Assembly: GCF_002575655.3 (NCBI RefSeq)
Contig: NC_053039.3
Location: forward strand, 222,165,622-222,229,621
Source of the DNA: Aegilops tauschii subsp. strangulata
Lineage: Eukaryota; Streptophyta; Magnoliopsida; Poales; Poaceae
Reading direction: 5' to 3'
Length of the DNA: 64,000 bases
The notes beneath the pieces were generated by a model. That model was given only the letters and a program-made list of their open reading frames with translations, did not search any database and had not been told where the DNA came from. Made by a program: the position numbers and the translations under genes. Below, one piece after another: positions 46,696 to 58,447 of this stretch (its first letter is position 1; every line of letters begins with the position of its first letter).

Positions 46696-48807
46696 CTAAA
46701 GGGTGCCAGCAGGCCGTTGATGCTCTGCTTTAACACGACGGCAGACATCGCAATTAGCAATGTACTGAGCAATTTCTCTCTTCATCCTAGTCCACCAAAA
46801 CCTCTGGCGTAGGTCTTGATACATTTTAGTACTACCGGGATGAATGGTGAGAGGAGATTCATGAGCTTCCTTAAGGATCAATCGCCTCAGGTTGCGTACC
46901 TTGGGAACCACTAAGCGGTCTCCAAAGAACACAACTCCTTGGTCATCAACGGAGAAACAATCCGCAACTCCTTTCTTGATGTTTCTCTTAATACGGGAGA
47001 TTCCCGGATCTACCTTCTGAGCTTTAATGATCTGATCCGTAAGGGTAGGTTTCGCCACCAGGGTGGATAGAAAACCTCGAGGAACAATGTGAAGGTTAAG
47101 CCTACAGAATTCCTCGTGGAGAAGTGGTTGACTTTGTTGTAACATCAAGTTGTTACAATAGGATTTATGGCTTAGCGCATCAGCCATGACGTTGGCTTTG
47201 CCCGGGGTGTAAGTTATTCCTAAGTCGTAGTCTGAGATCAACTCGACCCAACGTCTTTGCCTGAGATTCACATCCGGTTGGGTGAAAATATATTTCAGAC
47301 TCCGGTGGTCGGTGAAAATCTCGCAACGATTACCGGGAAGGTAATGTCGCCATGTTTTGAGTGCATGGACTACGGCTGCAAGCTCTAGATCATGTGTGGG
47401 ATAATTATCCTCATGTGGACGCAACTGTCGAGAGGCGTAAGCAATCACATGACGATCTTGCATGAGTATGCAACCTAGTCCTTGTCGCGAGGCGTCGCAA
47501 TAGATAACAAAGTCCTTAGAAAAATCTGGTGGTACGAGTACGGGGGCAGATGTCAGGCGTCTTTTCAGTTCCTGAAAGCTGAACTCGCACTGTGGGGTCC
47601 ACTCGAACTTCTTATCTTTCTTGAGGAGTTCGGTTAGAGGTTTAGCAACCTTGGAGAAATTCTCGACGAAGCGGCGGCAGTAGCTCGCTAAGCCAAGGAA
47701 ACTACGGACTTGCTTGACCGATTCAGGTGGAGTCCAGTCAAGGATGGCTTGAACTCGCTCGGGATTGACAGCAATACCCTTACCAGAGATTACATGGCCT
47801 AGATAGGTCACTTCTGGCAACCAGAATTCACACTTAGAGAATTTATCATAAAGGCGGTGCTCTCGAAGTTTCGTCAGTACTAGCCTTATATGCTCGGCAT
47901 GTTCTGCCTCGTTCTTGGAGTAGATGAGTATATCATCGAGGTATACTACGACAAATTTATCCAAATACTCCATGAAGATTGAGTTCATTAACCGAGAGAA
48001 GGTGGCTGGAGCGTTGGTTAAACCGAAGGACATGACAGTGTACTCGTATTGGCCATAACGAGTAACAAAGGCCGTTTTAGGAATGTCCCCGTTCTTGATT
48101 TTGATTTGATGGTAGCCCAACCTCAAATCCATTTTAGAGAAGACTGAGGATCCAGCGAGCTGATCATACAGGTCGTTGATCCTGGGAAGCGGATACTTGT
48201 TCTTGATTGTGACTAGGTTGACGGGTCGGTAATCTACAACCATCCGATCCGTACCATCCTTCTTCTTGACGAAGAGGACGGGGCAAGCCCACGGAGAAGA
48301 GCTAGGACGGATGAAACCCTTTTTCAAGGACTCATCGAGTTGTTTCTTAAGCTCGGCTAGCTCTAGGGGTGCCATCTTATAGGGTCTTCTAGAGATTGGG
48401 ACGGTTCCTGGAACAAGGTCTATCACGAACTCAACATCCCTGTCAGGTGGAATACCTGGCAGTTCTTCAGGGAAGACATCCGGGAAGTCACGGACTACCG
48501 GCACATCTTCGAGGTCTGGAAGAGGGTTGGCATTTAATGAGTAGAGCTGACGCTTAGATACTCGGGTCAAAACATTGACTGTCTTGCCCGACGGATGGGT
48601 GAGTTGAACAGTTCTAGTAGAGCAATCAATCTTAGCATAATGGCCTGACATCCAGTCCATACCCAAGATGATGTTTATGTCCGAGGACTTGAGAGCTATT
48701 AGTGATGCAAGGAAGACCAGTCTGTCAACAAGAATTTCATTTCCATGGCTTATCTTAGAGGTTTGCCACTTAGAACCAGGAGTTTGAATTACCATGGAGG
48801 TGGGCAT
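46696..48807 (-). CDS. pol: protease end, RT, RNase H and zinc-finger linker (703 aa)
   Basis: A long minus-strand frame. The protease remnant has [21 protein letters not shown] has [35 protein letters not shown] and the intact catalytic box YLDD (47932-47943). RNase H follows ([19 protein letters not shown], ending in MADALSHKS). The integrase zinc finger reads [11 protein letters not shown] and then CDVCRR. The frame stops at a TAG (46696-46698) where relatives have Gln (GTLQPL). About 15 bp further, near 46679, one base is missing before KWDKIGMDF, which separates it from the integrase frame. Confidence 0.9.
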   Translation of the reverse strand: MPTSMVIQTPGSKWQTSKISHGNEILVDRLVFLASLIALKSSDINIILGMDWMSGHYAKIDCSTRTVQLTHPSGKTVNVLTRVSKRQLYSLNANPLPDLEDVPVVRDFPDVFPEELPGIPPDRDVEFVIDLVPGTVPISRRPYKMAPLELAELKKQLDESLKKGFIRPSSSPWACPVLFVKKKDGTDRMVVDYRPVNLVTIKNKYPLPRINDLYDQLAGSSVFSKMDLRLGYHQIKIKNGDIPKTAFVTRYGQYEYTVMSFGLTNAPATFSRLMNSIFMEYLDKFVVVYLDDILIYSKNEAEHAEHIRLVLTKLREHRLYDKFSKCEFWLPEVTYLGHVISGKGIAVNPERVQAILDWTPPESVKQVRSFLGLASYCRRFVENFSKVAKPLTELLKKDKKFEWTPQCEFSFQELKRRLTSAPVLVPPDFSKDFVIYCDASRQGLGCILMQDRHVIAYASRQLRPHEDNYPTHDLELAAVVHALKTWRHYLPGNRCEIFTDHRSLKYIFTQPDVNLRQRRWVELISDYDLGITYTPGKANVMADALSHKSYCNNLMLQQSQPLLHEEFCRLNLHIVPRGFLSTLVAKPTLTDQIIKAQKVDPGISRIKRNIKKGVADCFSVDDQGVVFFGDRLVVPKVRNLRRLILKEAHESPLTIHPGSTKMYQDLRQRFWWTRMKREIAQYIANCDVCRRVKAEHQRPAGTL

Positions 48808-48843
48808 GTCACAAAATGTGGTGTTGTGTAATCGAGCATAGCT

Positions 48844-49518
48844 CTAAGAGATAAATGAATGAGATGCTCCAGTATCGAAAAGAACAGTTGCCGGATGGCA
48901 ATTAACAAGGAGCGTACCAAGGACGACGTTGGGATCCTCATGAGTTTCTTCAGCTGAAACATAGTTGACATGGCCACGTGCTGTGGTGGCTGGCTTAGCG
49001 TAGTAAGTCTTTCCTGCTGGCTTACCACGGCCAACGGACTGTCCAGGTTGATTGAGGTTGTTTCGGGGGCACTCGCGCAAATAGCGACCCGCTTCTCCAC
49101 ACTTGAAGCATGTCACAATATTGGGGCGTGGAGCAGCATTAGCAGCGGGGCCGCCATAGACCTTGGCCGGTGCATGCTGCTGGTTGGGGTGAGGCGCCTC
49201 GAAGGATGGCCTCGAAGTGAACCTGGGTGGCAGAGCAGTGTTTGGAATCCAGACCCGGCGTTTCTGGGATCCGGAGCGGGATGAGGAACCAAAATTGCGA
49301 GAGTGCTTGCGTGTAGCGTCATAGTCAGTCTGTCCTGTCTCGGCACTGATGGCCTTATTGACCAACTTTTGGAAGGAGGTGCACTCATGCAGACGGAGAT
49401 CACGACGAAGCTCAGGGCTAAGTCCCTTGCGGAACCTTGCCTGCTTCTTGGCGTCGGTGGATACCTCTTCAGGAGCATAGCGTGCTAGATTTCCAAACTC
49501 ACGGCTGTATGCATCCAC
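48844..49518 (-). pseudogene. gag C-terminal half with zinc knuckle and protease active site
   Basis: Minus-strand continuation of gag after a nonsense codon. It includes YSREFGNLARYAPEEV (capsid), then a zinc knuckle reading CFKCGEAGRYLREC, where the expected His of CCHC is Arg. It ends with the protease active site VLFDTGASHSFIS. A TAG at 48844-48846 then separates it from the pol frame, which continues [10 protein letters not shown] in the same register. Confidence 0.85.
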
Positions 49519-49548
49519 GGTCAGTCTGCCTTGGGTGAAGTTGCAGAA

Positions 49549-50031
49549 TTATTCCCGCTTACGATCTATGAGACCCTCCGGAATGTGATGCTCACGGAAA
49601 GCCTCACTGAACTCAGCCCAAGTAGTGATTTGGCCAGCTGGGCGCATAGCCTCAAAGTTTTCCCACCAAAGGCTAGCAGGGCCTTCGAGGTGATAGGCAG
49701 CGTAGGTAACCTTATCAGCTTTGGCTACGTTGGCAGAACGTAGCTTATGGGTGATGCTGCGAAGCCAATCATCCGCATCAAGGGGCTCGACGGAATGGTT
49801 GAACTTCGGTGGGTACAACTTGATAAAGTCATTGATGGACACCAGGTCGTTCCTCTGGTGACGTGCAGTATTCTGCTCAATTCGCTCTAGCAAGCAGTTA
49901 GTCTCACGCTTGTTTCTTTCTGCCTCCAGCATAACTTCAGCCAGTGAAGGCGGTTGGGGCAGATTCTCCGCCCTGGCTGCATTGGCTTCACCCTGCGCCT
50001 GGACAGCAGGGTTGTTGTGGGTGTTAACCAT
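49549..50031 (-). pseudogene. gag N-terminal half
   Basis: Starts MVNTHNNPAVQAQGEAN. The capsid core includes INDFIKLYPPKFNHSVEPLD, DADDWLRSITHKLRSANV and GPASLWWENF. A TAA at 49549-49551 replaces the expected Glu codon in RKREEF, so full-length gag cannot be made without suppression. The start at 50031 is chosen because upstream codons in the same frame do not look like gag. Confidence 0.85.
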
Positions 50032-50375
50032 CCTAGGAGAAACAAGGCAACGGTTTAGACGAGGATGGCTAAATCTTGATAGGGAAATGCGGAATGTAAT
50101 GGATAACACAGAATGCAGAGATGACCATCAGTATGACATGGTAACATAGCAGCATACATATACCAACGGTCATACACGCCATACATAGTTTAGTACAAGC
50201 CCAGGCTAAGGTACAACTACGATGAAAGACGGTACATCTCATCAGAGGCATTCCAAGCTCCTATACATTATTTTTCTACACCTCCGGAACGTGATACACA
50301 CCAAGTCGTATCCCACAAGACACGCAGGACTGTGGAGATTACAACTGTTACAATACTAGTGGAACTACTACCAAC

Positions 50376-51149
50376 TCAGAGGTCTCCGTAGTAATCTTCA
50401 TAGAAGTCACCACCATGTCCTGGGAGCTGAACATGATCATCTGGAAACAGTCGGTCCTGTGGAGCTTGCGGTCCATAGGGACTCGGGTGTGGCCTTGGTC
50501 CAACAAACGGTGGCAGACGGGGTCCACGAGGAGGGGTGATGCCTCCTACATCACACCATTCCATACATTCTGGCAGACCAGATCGCACGGGGTATAAGTC
50601 CCTCATGTCCATAAACCCAGCTTGCACGGCAGGTGCAAACCGTGTCAGAGTGGCCCAGTGATCAGCACGAGCATTAAAGAGCTCCATTTGCAAGGCACGA
50701 TTCTCACGGTCCTTGTCCTCAAGCATCTCGGTGGTGGTACAGAGTAGTGAGCCCTCATGGGTAGAATCACAGTAAGTGGCCTGATAGTACCCCTGTGCCC
50801 CAGGGAGTGCTGCTGGCATGTAGCAGAAGTCAGTGTTCTGAAGCAAGGCAGTTCTGGCTCGCATGATAGTCATCATTGAGTAAGCTGCGTCCTGCACAGA
50901 CATCTCGATAGTAACCCCAAGTCCATAAGAGCAATGGAGGGGTTCAGTGGCTCCAGGATAAGATGGGTAAATCCTGACTGTGCAAAGATATTGACTTTGA
51001 TTAAAGTCTCGAAACTGCTCCTCGACGGTATACTCGGGATACCAACGATAGCCTGTCTCAACCATCACTCGGACCAGCATGGCCGTGTGACCAGGTACGC
51101 CGATGCACCGGGTCAGACGAACCACTTGGTTCTGGGAACGGGTGGCCAT
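50376..51149 (-). CDS. extra ORF upstream of gag, unknown function (257 aa)
   Basis: An intact minus-strand frame between PBS and gag, in the same orientation as gag. It starts MATRSQNQVVRLTRCIG; the ATG at 51149 is chosen because residues upstream are AT-rich leader. Features visible: an N-terminal mixed domain with EYTVEEQFRDFNQSQYL and YGLGVTIEMSVQDAAYSMM; a helical segment (TEMLEDKDRENRALQMEL, about residue 155); and a Pro/Gly-rich C terminus ending YEDYYGDL. No catalytic motif, zinc finger or membrane segment. Standard chromoviruses lack such an ORF. It has no stops although gag-pol has several. A possible broken relative lies at 28526-29145. Confidence 0.6.
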   Translation of the reverse strand: MATRSQNQVVRLTRCIGVPGHTAMLVRVMVETGYRWYPEYTVEEQFRDFNQSQYLCTVRIYPSYPGATEPLHCSYGLGVTIEMSVQDAAYSMMTIMRARTALLQNTDFCYMPAALPGAQGYYQATYCDSTHEGSLLCTTTEMLEDKDRENRALQMELFNARADHWATLTRFAPAVQAGFMDMRDLYPVRSGLPECMEWCDVGGITPPRGPRLPPFVGPRPHPSPYGPQAPQDRLFPDDHVQLPGHGGDFYEDYYGDL

Positions 51150-51570
51150 CTGAAAGCACGAAATAATGCAAGGCATTAGTATTTCTAGGAGAATTCGGAC
51201 AGCATAACGGCTGTAAATGCTCGAAAAAAGGATTTGAGACATTCGCAACAGTTTGCAATACCACTCAACAACATCATGTCAAGGTTCTGGTTCAACCGAC
51301 AACATACTAGGATAGTAGAAACTGAACCGAAGCATGGAACCAACAATCCTATAAGTTACTACGGATTAGTAACACGTGAACCTGATAGAGAGGAGAGCGC
51401 CTAGTCCTTAACCCGCGTAGAATGAGAAGAGTATGACCCAGATCAGAGGGCATGAGGTAAAGGAGTAAAAGCACCTTACGTTCCCTCCCACAATCAATTC
51501 CCCTACATATAACTAAAGCATTTCTAGACTCGACATCGACCAGTTTGGCTTATCGCACCTACAGGCAGTC

Positions 51571-51584
51571 CGGCTCTGATGCCA
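51571..51584 (-). other. primer-binding site of the Tekay-like element
   Basis: The minus strand reads TGGCATCAGAGCCG close to the 5' LTR start, a one-mismatch version of the initiator tRNA-Met complement. Confidence 0.8.
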
Positions 51585-51588
51585 ACGC

Positions 51589-54500
51589 TGTCAGGACCCC
51601 GATTCCAAGTCACACCGATCTAGCCTGTAACACCACATATAGCATTGCGGCCTCACGCACGGTACTCCCACGGGTGTCGCCTTACCATGGCCCGGGACCG
51701 TTTGCGCCTATTGGCTCACGTATATGATAATGTCGCTAGCATCCATATGACAGAGAACCCGGGCCGACATGGCTAGTCGTGAACCCAAAGCGGCACTAAC
51801 GTATGGGAACAGGCATACATGAATCAACATCGAACGTGTCGGTCAGCAGCGTGTGAATCCGGGCTGTAGCACTGGGCTAACAGGACTCCGGGAACCCGGG
51901 CTGTAGCAGGCTAGGCAGGACTCCGGATGTCACCGCGTGACATTTCCCCGAAGGGACAGACACAGGAACGATAAGATTCACATGCCGGCCAGTCAGGTGT
52001 CCAGAGCAGTAGTGCTGGGCTAGCAGGACTCCGGTGAACCGGGCTGTAGCGGACTACTATGGCTCAAGGAGGCACTAGACTACATTTCCCCATAAGAGAG
52101 GCTGCCCAGGATAAACAACTAGATTGTCGGATCCCACACATACCAAGCATTTCAAACATACACACAATATGCTCGATATGTGCAAATACAACATGGCATC
52201 ACAACAAAACTCTACAACTCAAGGTATTTTATTTAAGGGGCTCCGGAGAGCCTTACATAACCTGTTCATACAGATAGGGGTCACATGACCCGACACTCAA
52301 GTCATACAATCATACAAGCACATGCGGAAGCAAACTGTCTGGGTACAGACACTAGAAAGAAAGAAGGCTTGACGAAGCCTGTCTATCTACGTAGGCCCTT
52401 CACAAGCCTAGATCACCACCTGGGTGGCAAGTCACTCGTCGTCGTCGAGTTCTACGTAGAACCCATCAGAAGGGGCGGTGTTGTCGCCTGAAAACAGTAA
52501 TTAAAGCAACATGAGTACAAAGGTCCTCAGCAAGTCTTACAACAGATCCTACTATACATGTTCATTCTCAAGAAGGTAGTGGGGTTATTGCAGCAAGCCA
52601 GCTTTGACTCTTGGCTAAGCTATCCTACGATACACCACTTGTGAAATAGTTTTCGCACACGAGTCCACTAATCACCATCTCAATACCCCATCGTGGATCC
52701 TCCCTCGTCATCCCACGAGAGGGCCATCCGCGGTACTCACACTTATCTTGAGGCTTTTAGTAGTATCCATTTACTTGTCTATGAACTGCATAAGCGACCA
52801 AGTAGTCCTTTACCGCGGACGCGGCTATTCGAATAATTTTATACCCTGCAGGGGTGTACTTCGTCACACACGCTCTCACCACTTATCGTCGCTACACGAC
52901 GTGTACTCGGCAACCTTCAAGCGGAAGCCCAACGTGGGTGTCGGCCACAGCCTACCTAAACACTCGAGTCTCTAGTCCAGGTTTATCGCCTATTTAGGTT
53001 CCATCCGCAGGGAGTCCGGCCGAGGTTTCCACATACGGCCCCAAACGATGTGTGCAGGGTTCCCGGACACCAAACGGGCGACTCGGTACACCGTGCCACG
53101 AGCCTACCGCATCACAGCCCACCCCTTGGTCAGCGCTGTCCACGGCCTCCAGCTTACTACAAACACCAGAAACTACGTGCAATTCCTGGACAGAGGACAA
53201 GGGTGAATAAGAAGCCGAGGGGGTCCATTGGTTTCGGGCCCAATGTGTGGTAGTAGCTGAATCTTAAATCACGCATACAGATCTCAGTTCTTAGGGACGG
53301 TCTCAATGAAACAACCCACCATGTACTCCTACATGGCCTCCCATCGATACCTTTACCAAATCGTATTCAACACTTCACTCTCATTACCGACACACGCACT
53401 TTCACTCTAGTTCATCACCCTGATGAGCCAGACCTGACACAACTCTAAGCGTAGCAAGCATAGCATTGTAGGAACACAACATGGCTCAATCAACTCCTAC
53501 ACATGCTAGTGGGTTTCATCTAGTTACTGTGGCAATGACAGGTCATGCAAAGGAAAGTGGGTTCAACTACCGCAACACACAGCAGTTTGAATCGCGTTGT
53601 CTTAATGCAGTAAACGAGAGCAGAAGCGAGAAGATGGGTTTGTATCGAAATGATCAATGGGTTGCTTGCCTGACGGAGTGGTGGTGGGATACTGCCCTTC
53701 AGTTGGATACTCGTGAATATCCTCGGAGGCAGGACCTACCACAATGAACATACCGAAGCACAATCAACACCAAGCAAGTGCAACAATATGATGCATGCAT
53801 GAGACATGGCAAGATGGATGTATTGGGCTAATGCAACTAAGGCCAGAAGGGTTTGGACTATTTTGAATCAAAGATTCAAATTCCAAGTTCATAAATGGCC
53901 CATATTAGTGCTTTATCTTGTTCTGTATAAAACAGTAGGTTAACTTGCTTAATCATGCATGAAACCAGTACAGATGGATAGAATGGATTTTTCTGATCAT
54001 TTTTCATATATAAATCTTTTCATTCTGAGCTATAGATTATTTTCTATGATTTTTTGAAGTTTGTGATAATTTCTGGAATTTCCAATATAAGAATAATTCC
54101 AGTAATGCTTTATTGCGTCAGCCTGACGTCAGTGTGACGTCAGCAGGTCAACGGGGTTGTCCAGGTCAAACCTGACGTGTGGGTCCCCTGTGTCAGTGTC
54201 ACGGTTAGGTAATTAGTTAATTAGGATTAGTTTTAACTCTAACCCAGATTTAATTAGCAGGCGGGCCCCACTTGTCAGTGACCCTGGGGGGGTCAGCCTG
54301 TGGTCAAACCACGTTGACTTGCCGGCGTTTAGCCGCCGGCAACGTCCAGACGCGGCGGTGGGGTGCGGGATTGCTCCTCCGGCGACCAAAAGGACGGCGG
54401 AGAGTACCTACGTGTAGCTGGGGGCGAACCGCGTCGACTGGTGGTGGTAGTGGAGCTCGGGGTCGCCGGAATCGACGCCGGCGATGAGCCGTGCGGCTGT

Positions 54501-55651
54501 CGGGGTACGGGCGTGGTTGAAACCGTAGCTAGAGAGCACGGCGAGGGACATGCGATGGCGCTACAGGTTCCTGGCGTTGCGGTGGAGCTAATGGCTACGG
54601 TGGTGCGGCCTTTGGATGGCCGGAGCCTCGTCGGCGACGAGCTCGTGCGGCGGCGCGTACGGGCGAGCTTCGTGCGGTGGCTACAGAGCTTGAGAAAGAG
54701 AGAGGAGAGGATGGGAAGGTGGCCATGCTCACGGCGGTTGCGATGGAGCGGACGGCGAGGTCGGAGGCGAGCTGTTGCAGTGGCGACGGCGGAGGGGATC
54801 TCCGACGGTGAGCGGCGAAGCCGAGGTCGGTGGCGGAGCTTCGGGGCAACCGAGTGCTCGGGGCTCGGCTTGCTCGAAGGAGTGGGTGACGGCGGTGCTG
54901 TTGGACATAGTGGGATGGCGCGAGGTCGACGGTGGCCGCGGTTACTCCGGCGAGGTGGCTGCGGCGGCGTCGGCCATGGTGGGGAAAAGGCGAGGGAGAG
55001 GCAACGGGGGAGAATGGCGGTGTCCAGAGGCTCGGGGCGCGTCGAGGGAGTCGTCCAGCGCATCCACGGCGAGGGCGGCAAGCAGGTGGCGCGGTGGCGA
55101 GCTCGCGCTCGCCGGCGTCACCTCTCTGCCTGCTCTGGCGAGAGCAGGCAGCTGACTGGCGCGGGCCAGCACAGTGCTGGGCCGCCAGGTGGGCTGCCAG
55201 GTGAGTTTCTCTGCTTTCTGTTTCTCTTCCTTTTTTTATTATTTCTGTTCTGTGTTTTGAAATAGTAAAAATACTATTTCATTTGGAAAAATCCTGAAAA
55301 TATTCCGAGGCACCTTTGACATTATTCTCAACAGCCTAAAAATACTTTCAAAATTATTTTGGCACTTGAAAATATTTATAGCATTTAAAATGCCCAAATG
55401 CAAATACTTATGACTTGTGCAAAAATCCAAGATGGCCTCCAAAAATATGAAACCATTTTTGGCAGAGGTTTTAGCCAGGACCAAAGGTGGTGAACATTTA
55501 TGGATGGCATTTCAAGTTCATTGAAAGGAATTTTAGTAAACCCTAGTTGTTCCAGGGGGGTGCTGGGGGTTTCTGGCATCCCCATTTCAGGTTTCTATGA
55601 AATGTAGACATGATGCAACACTCTAATGCATGAACTAGCTAGGATGTGACA
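51589..55651 (-). repeat. 5' LTR of the Tekay-like element
   Basis: 4063 bp, nearly identical to 41510-45573. Most differences are C/T or G/A transitions scattered along the length. Confidence 0.93.
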
Positions 55652-56098
55652 GAAGGGCAGCACCCAAGCACCGGTCCACCCACATCTCAAATTATCAAAG
55701 CGAATCATACGAGCATGATGAAAACTAGCTTGACAACAATTCCCATCTATCCTCGGGAGCGCTTTGCATTATATAAGAGTTTGTCCAGGCTTGTCCTTTG
55801 CTATAAAAAGGATTGGGCCACCTTGCTGCACCTTGTTTACTTTTATTACTGGTTACCCGTTACGATTTTATCTTATCACAAAACTATCTGTTACTAATAA
55901 TTTCAGTGCTTGCAGAGAATACCTTGCTGAAAACCGCTTGTCATTTCCTTCTGCTCCTCGTTGGGTTCGACACTCTTACTTATCAGAAGGACTACGATAG
56001 ATCCCCTATACTTGTGGGTCATCACTATAATGCACAATGATGTCACATAATCCACCAGGTATGAATGTAAGTACACCAATAGGACAATAGGTACTCAC

Positions 56099-56266
56099 AA
56101 GAGCAAAGAAGCGACCAACATAGTTGCGATATCCTAGGTTTTGTGGCGCTGGTTCTATCGCCAATATACGTGGGGTGCTATGTGATTTCTCTGGTAGCAC
56201 CACCTTTTTCAAGGACTTTGCTTGTACTCCTTCAGGTTCTGCAATCACCCTCTTCCTCTTGGATGT
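56099..56266 (-). CDS. CACTA ORF exon, basic NLS-like segment (56 codons)
   Basis: Acceptor TTTCAG before 56266 and donor GTGAGT after 56099 bound exactly 56 codons in phase 0. The peptide starts TSKRKRVIAEPEG, a nuclear-localisation-like basic cluster, and ends NLGYRNYVGRFFAL. The next supported exon is on the other side of the 15.7-kb solo LTR insertion (39849-39895, then 38780-39187). No database family is recognised. Confidence 0.5.
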
Positions 56267-56498
56267 CTGAAACACAAGAACAACATTTGAATGGAAAGAC
56301 ATGGTATGACGACAAATGGAAAAGGTATTGATAATGGATGGGCATGTCATCTTCACATATATCATGACTAAGCTAAGCAGATGGCGGTGCAATGAAGCAA
56401 AAGAAATGCAAGACACCTTATGCAAGATATGTGCAACTAATAAAACCTTGCCAAATTAGAACAAACACCTTATTGGGTGAATAGGATAGGCCATCTAC

Positions 56499-56690
56499 CT
56501 TTGACTCCTTGAGCTCAAAATAGTCATTAGGATCATATTCTGAACGAATCTATAGGTCGGGAGCATGTGGGTTTCATTGCATCCACAATGGACCTCAATC
56601 CCTTGATGCCAAGTTTGTTACCCATTGAACTGTTCTGCAATATTCTTCTGATGTGTGCATTCTTATATTCATTGTGATTACGTACAATAT
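56499..56690 (-). pseudogene. CACTA ORF exon with a one-base frameshift
   Basis: Acceptor TTTTCAG precedes 56690 and donor GTAGAT follows 56499. The first part reads NEYKNAHIRRILQNSS, then MGNKLGIKGLRSIVDAM, up to RPIDSF. The second part reads EYDPNDYFELKESK one frame over and joins in phase with TSKRKR of the next exon. One extra base near 56545 explains this. Confidence 0.45.
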
Positions 56691-56984
56691 CTGAAAAGCA
56701 TGAAAACATAAATAGTAGTGATATTATCTTCGTAATGCAGAGGATATTGTAATATAATAGGGGCTCCCTGTAAACCCTTGTGTGCTATCACTAGATTCTG
56801 ATGAGAGAGCCCATGTGTGATGTAATATGGTGAGTACATTAATAAAATCTGGCACAACTACATAAAAACAGGCTCCCTGTTGGGAGCTCCAGATGTAAGG
56901 ATAGTTGGCAGATGATAGGTTCATAATATTACCGTATAGAAAGTTTATTGCCAAACCATGATAATGAGAGCGCACAGCCACTAG

Positions 56985-58447
56985 GCAGATCGTAGTGTAG
57001 ATAATAGGGGCACACCATAACCACCATAAATAAATCGAGAAAGCGGAACTGGCTGGAAAATACAGGGTTTTGCCGCTACTAATATGCAGCCTATCGATCA
57101 CCTACAGGCCAACTCTATTCATCTGAAGGCGCACAACTGTTACTATTAGTCTAGTCTATCAAAGACCGCGCGACTCCCACCATTTTCGGGATATTATGGT
57201 AGACCAACTCGAAGTGCGAAATCATGTAGCAAAACCGGCCCAATAAAGCTGTCGACTGTAGATGTCCCTGCTCCCCTTCCTGACAAGGAACATACCGTAC
57301 TTACTAAAGAAGAACAGAAGAGGAACATGTTAAAGAATAGAAGGGGAAGCATATTATTGAGATTCCCCTTCTTTCTATACAATGTTGGTTGCCCACCCAT
57401 GATGAATCAGAGCGCCCAAAGAAATACCATTCCATGATGTCTCTCTATATGTGGCCACATGCATTTGGAAACTCAAGTGGGAGCATTAGGTAAACAATTA
57501 AATGTGTGTCTGTTAGCTAATGTCTATCATATCACATTCGTATTTGAAGAACCTTAGGATGTATGATTGGTGTGTTATTTAGCTTTAAAGGGTGGACAAC
57601 TACTAGTAGGACACAAAGCACCTACGCAGATCATAGTGTAGATATAATGGGGAAACATTAAGCATCAGGAGTAAAATCAGGAAAGTGGAACTTGCTGGAA
57701 CATATGTGCTAGTATTGCCGGTACGGCTAGAAAGGCTTCGGATACCAGCTCTCCACAACTGAAGGCATAGTATTGTTACTATCAGTCTAACTCTCAAAGG
57801 CGACACATATGACTGAATACGAAGAGTTGAAAGCGTCCATGACAATCGACATGAAGACCAACACAAAGAGTTGAAAGCATCCATGACAAGCGACCGAATA
57901 GACCTGCACACTGCAAATGTCCCTGCTCCTCTTCACTACAAAGAACATATTGTACAACTATTATACTCCCTCTGTTCCTAAATACAAGTCTTTGTGGAGA
58001 TTCCACTATCAATGACATACGGATGTATATAGATACATTTTAGAGTGTAGATTCACTCATTTTGCTCCGTATGTAGTCCATGGAGGAATCTCTACAAAGA
58101 CTTATATTTAGGTACAGAGAGAGTACTTACAAAAGAAGAACAGAAGAGGGTCATGCTAAAGAAGAGCAAGGAGATTTTGGATAATAAAATGTTGGTTGGC
58201 CACACATGATGAACCAGAGCGCATAAAGAATGCAACTCCCTGCTGTTCCTCGATATGTGGCGCATGTGCTTTTCAAAAGTAAAGTAGGAACATTAGCTGA
58301 CCAATTAAACATTCTCTGTTTGAGTACATGTTAGCATCATATCAGATTCGTATTTGAGCAACTAAGTTTGGAATTATGCGTGGCATGTTGTTTAGCTTGA
58401 TGGGTTGAGGATCACTGCTTCCACATACGTCTCAAAGCACCTACGAT
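56985..58447. repeat. tandem duplication, period about 634 bp
   Basis: Unit 1 (about 56985-57618) and unit 2 (about 57619-58447) share ordered landmarks: CAGATC[GA]TAGTGTAGATA, GTTACTAT[TC]AGTCTA, AATGTCCCTGCTCC, AAAGAAGAACAGAAGAGG, AATGTTGGTTG and CAAAGCACCTACG. Unit 2 is longer because a 158-bp Stowaway MITE is inserted in it. A short duplication (GAGTTGAAAGC[GA]TCCATGACAA, twice near 57825-57895) is also private to unit 2. No coding signal. Confidence 0.75.
57966..58123. mobile_element. Stowaway MITE (Tc1/Mariner type)
   Basis: Begins CTCCCTCTGTTCCTAAATAC and ends with the complement TATTTAGGTACAGAGAGAG. TA dinucleotides flank it at 57964-57965 and 58124-58125. 158 bp, non-coding, strongly self-complementary. 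Confidence 0.9.

Larger units (their letters stand above)
41510..55651 (-). mobile_element. Tekay/Del-like gypsy chromovirus with 4.06-kb LTRs
   Basis: LTRs 41510-45573 and 51589-55651 differ by only about 40 substitutions by my visual count (about 1%), plus a few small indels. The TSD is GAAGG (41505-41509 and 55652-55656). On the minus strand the order is 5' LTR, PBS, an extra ORF, gag, protease, RT, RNase H, integrase with a C-terminal chromodomain-like segment, polypurine tract, 3' LTR. This is the gypsy order. All domains are present, but several stops and a frameshift interrupt them. Confidence 0.93.
40363..56024 (+). mobile_element. gypsy solo LTR, split by a later insertion
   Basis: It starts TGATACGTCCATTTTGCATC and ends CTATACTTGTGGGTCATCA. 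CTATA at 40358-40362 and 56025-56029 is the TSD. The LTR proper is 40363-41509 plus 55657-56024, about 1515 bp. It has no internal domain of its own and no partner LTR, so it is a solo LTR. The element 41510-55651 splits it, with TSD GAAGG. Confidence 0.9.
56030..56720. mobile_element. CACTA element, third segment
   Basis: It continues from 40362 after removal of the solo LTR. It carries two minus-strand exons (56099-56266 and 56499-56690) compatible in phase with the exons left of the insertion. How far right the CACTA extends is not visible; no inverted CACTA terminus was found up to 64000. Confidence 0.55.
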
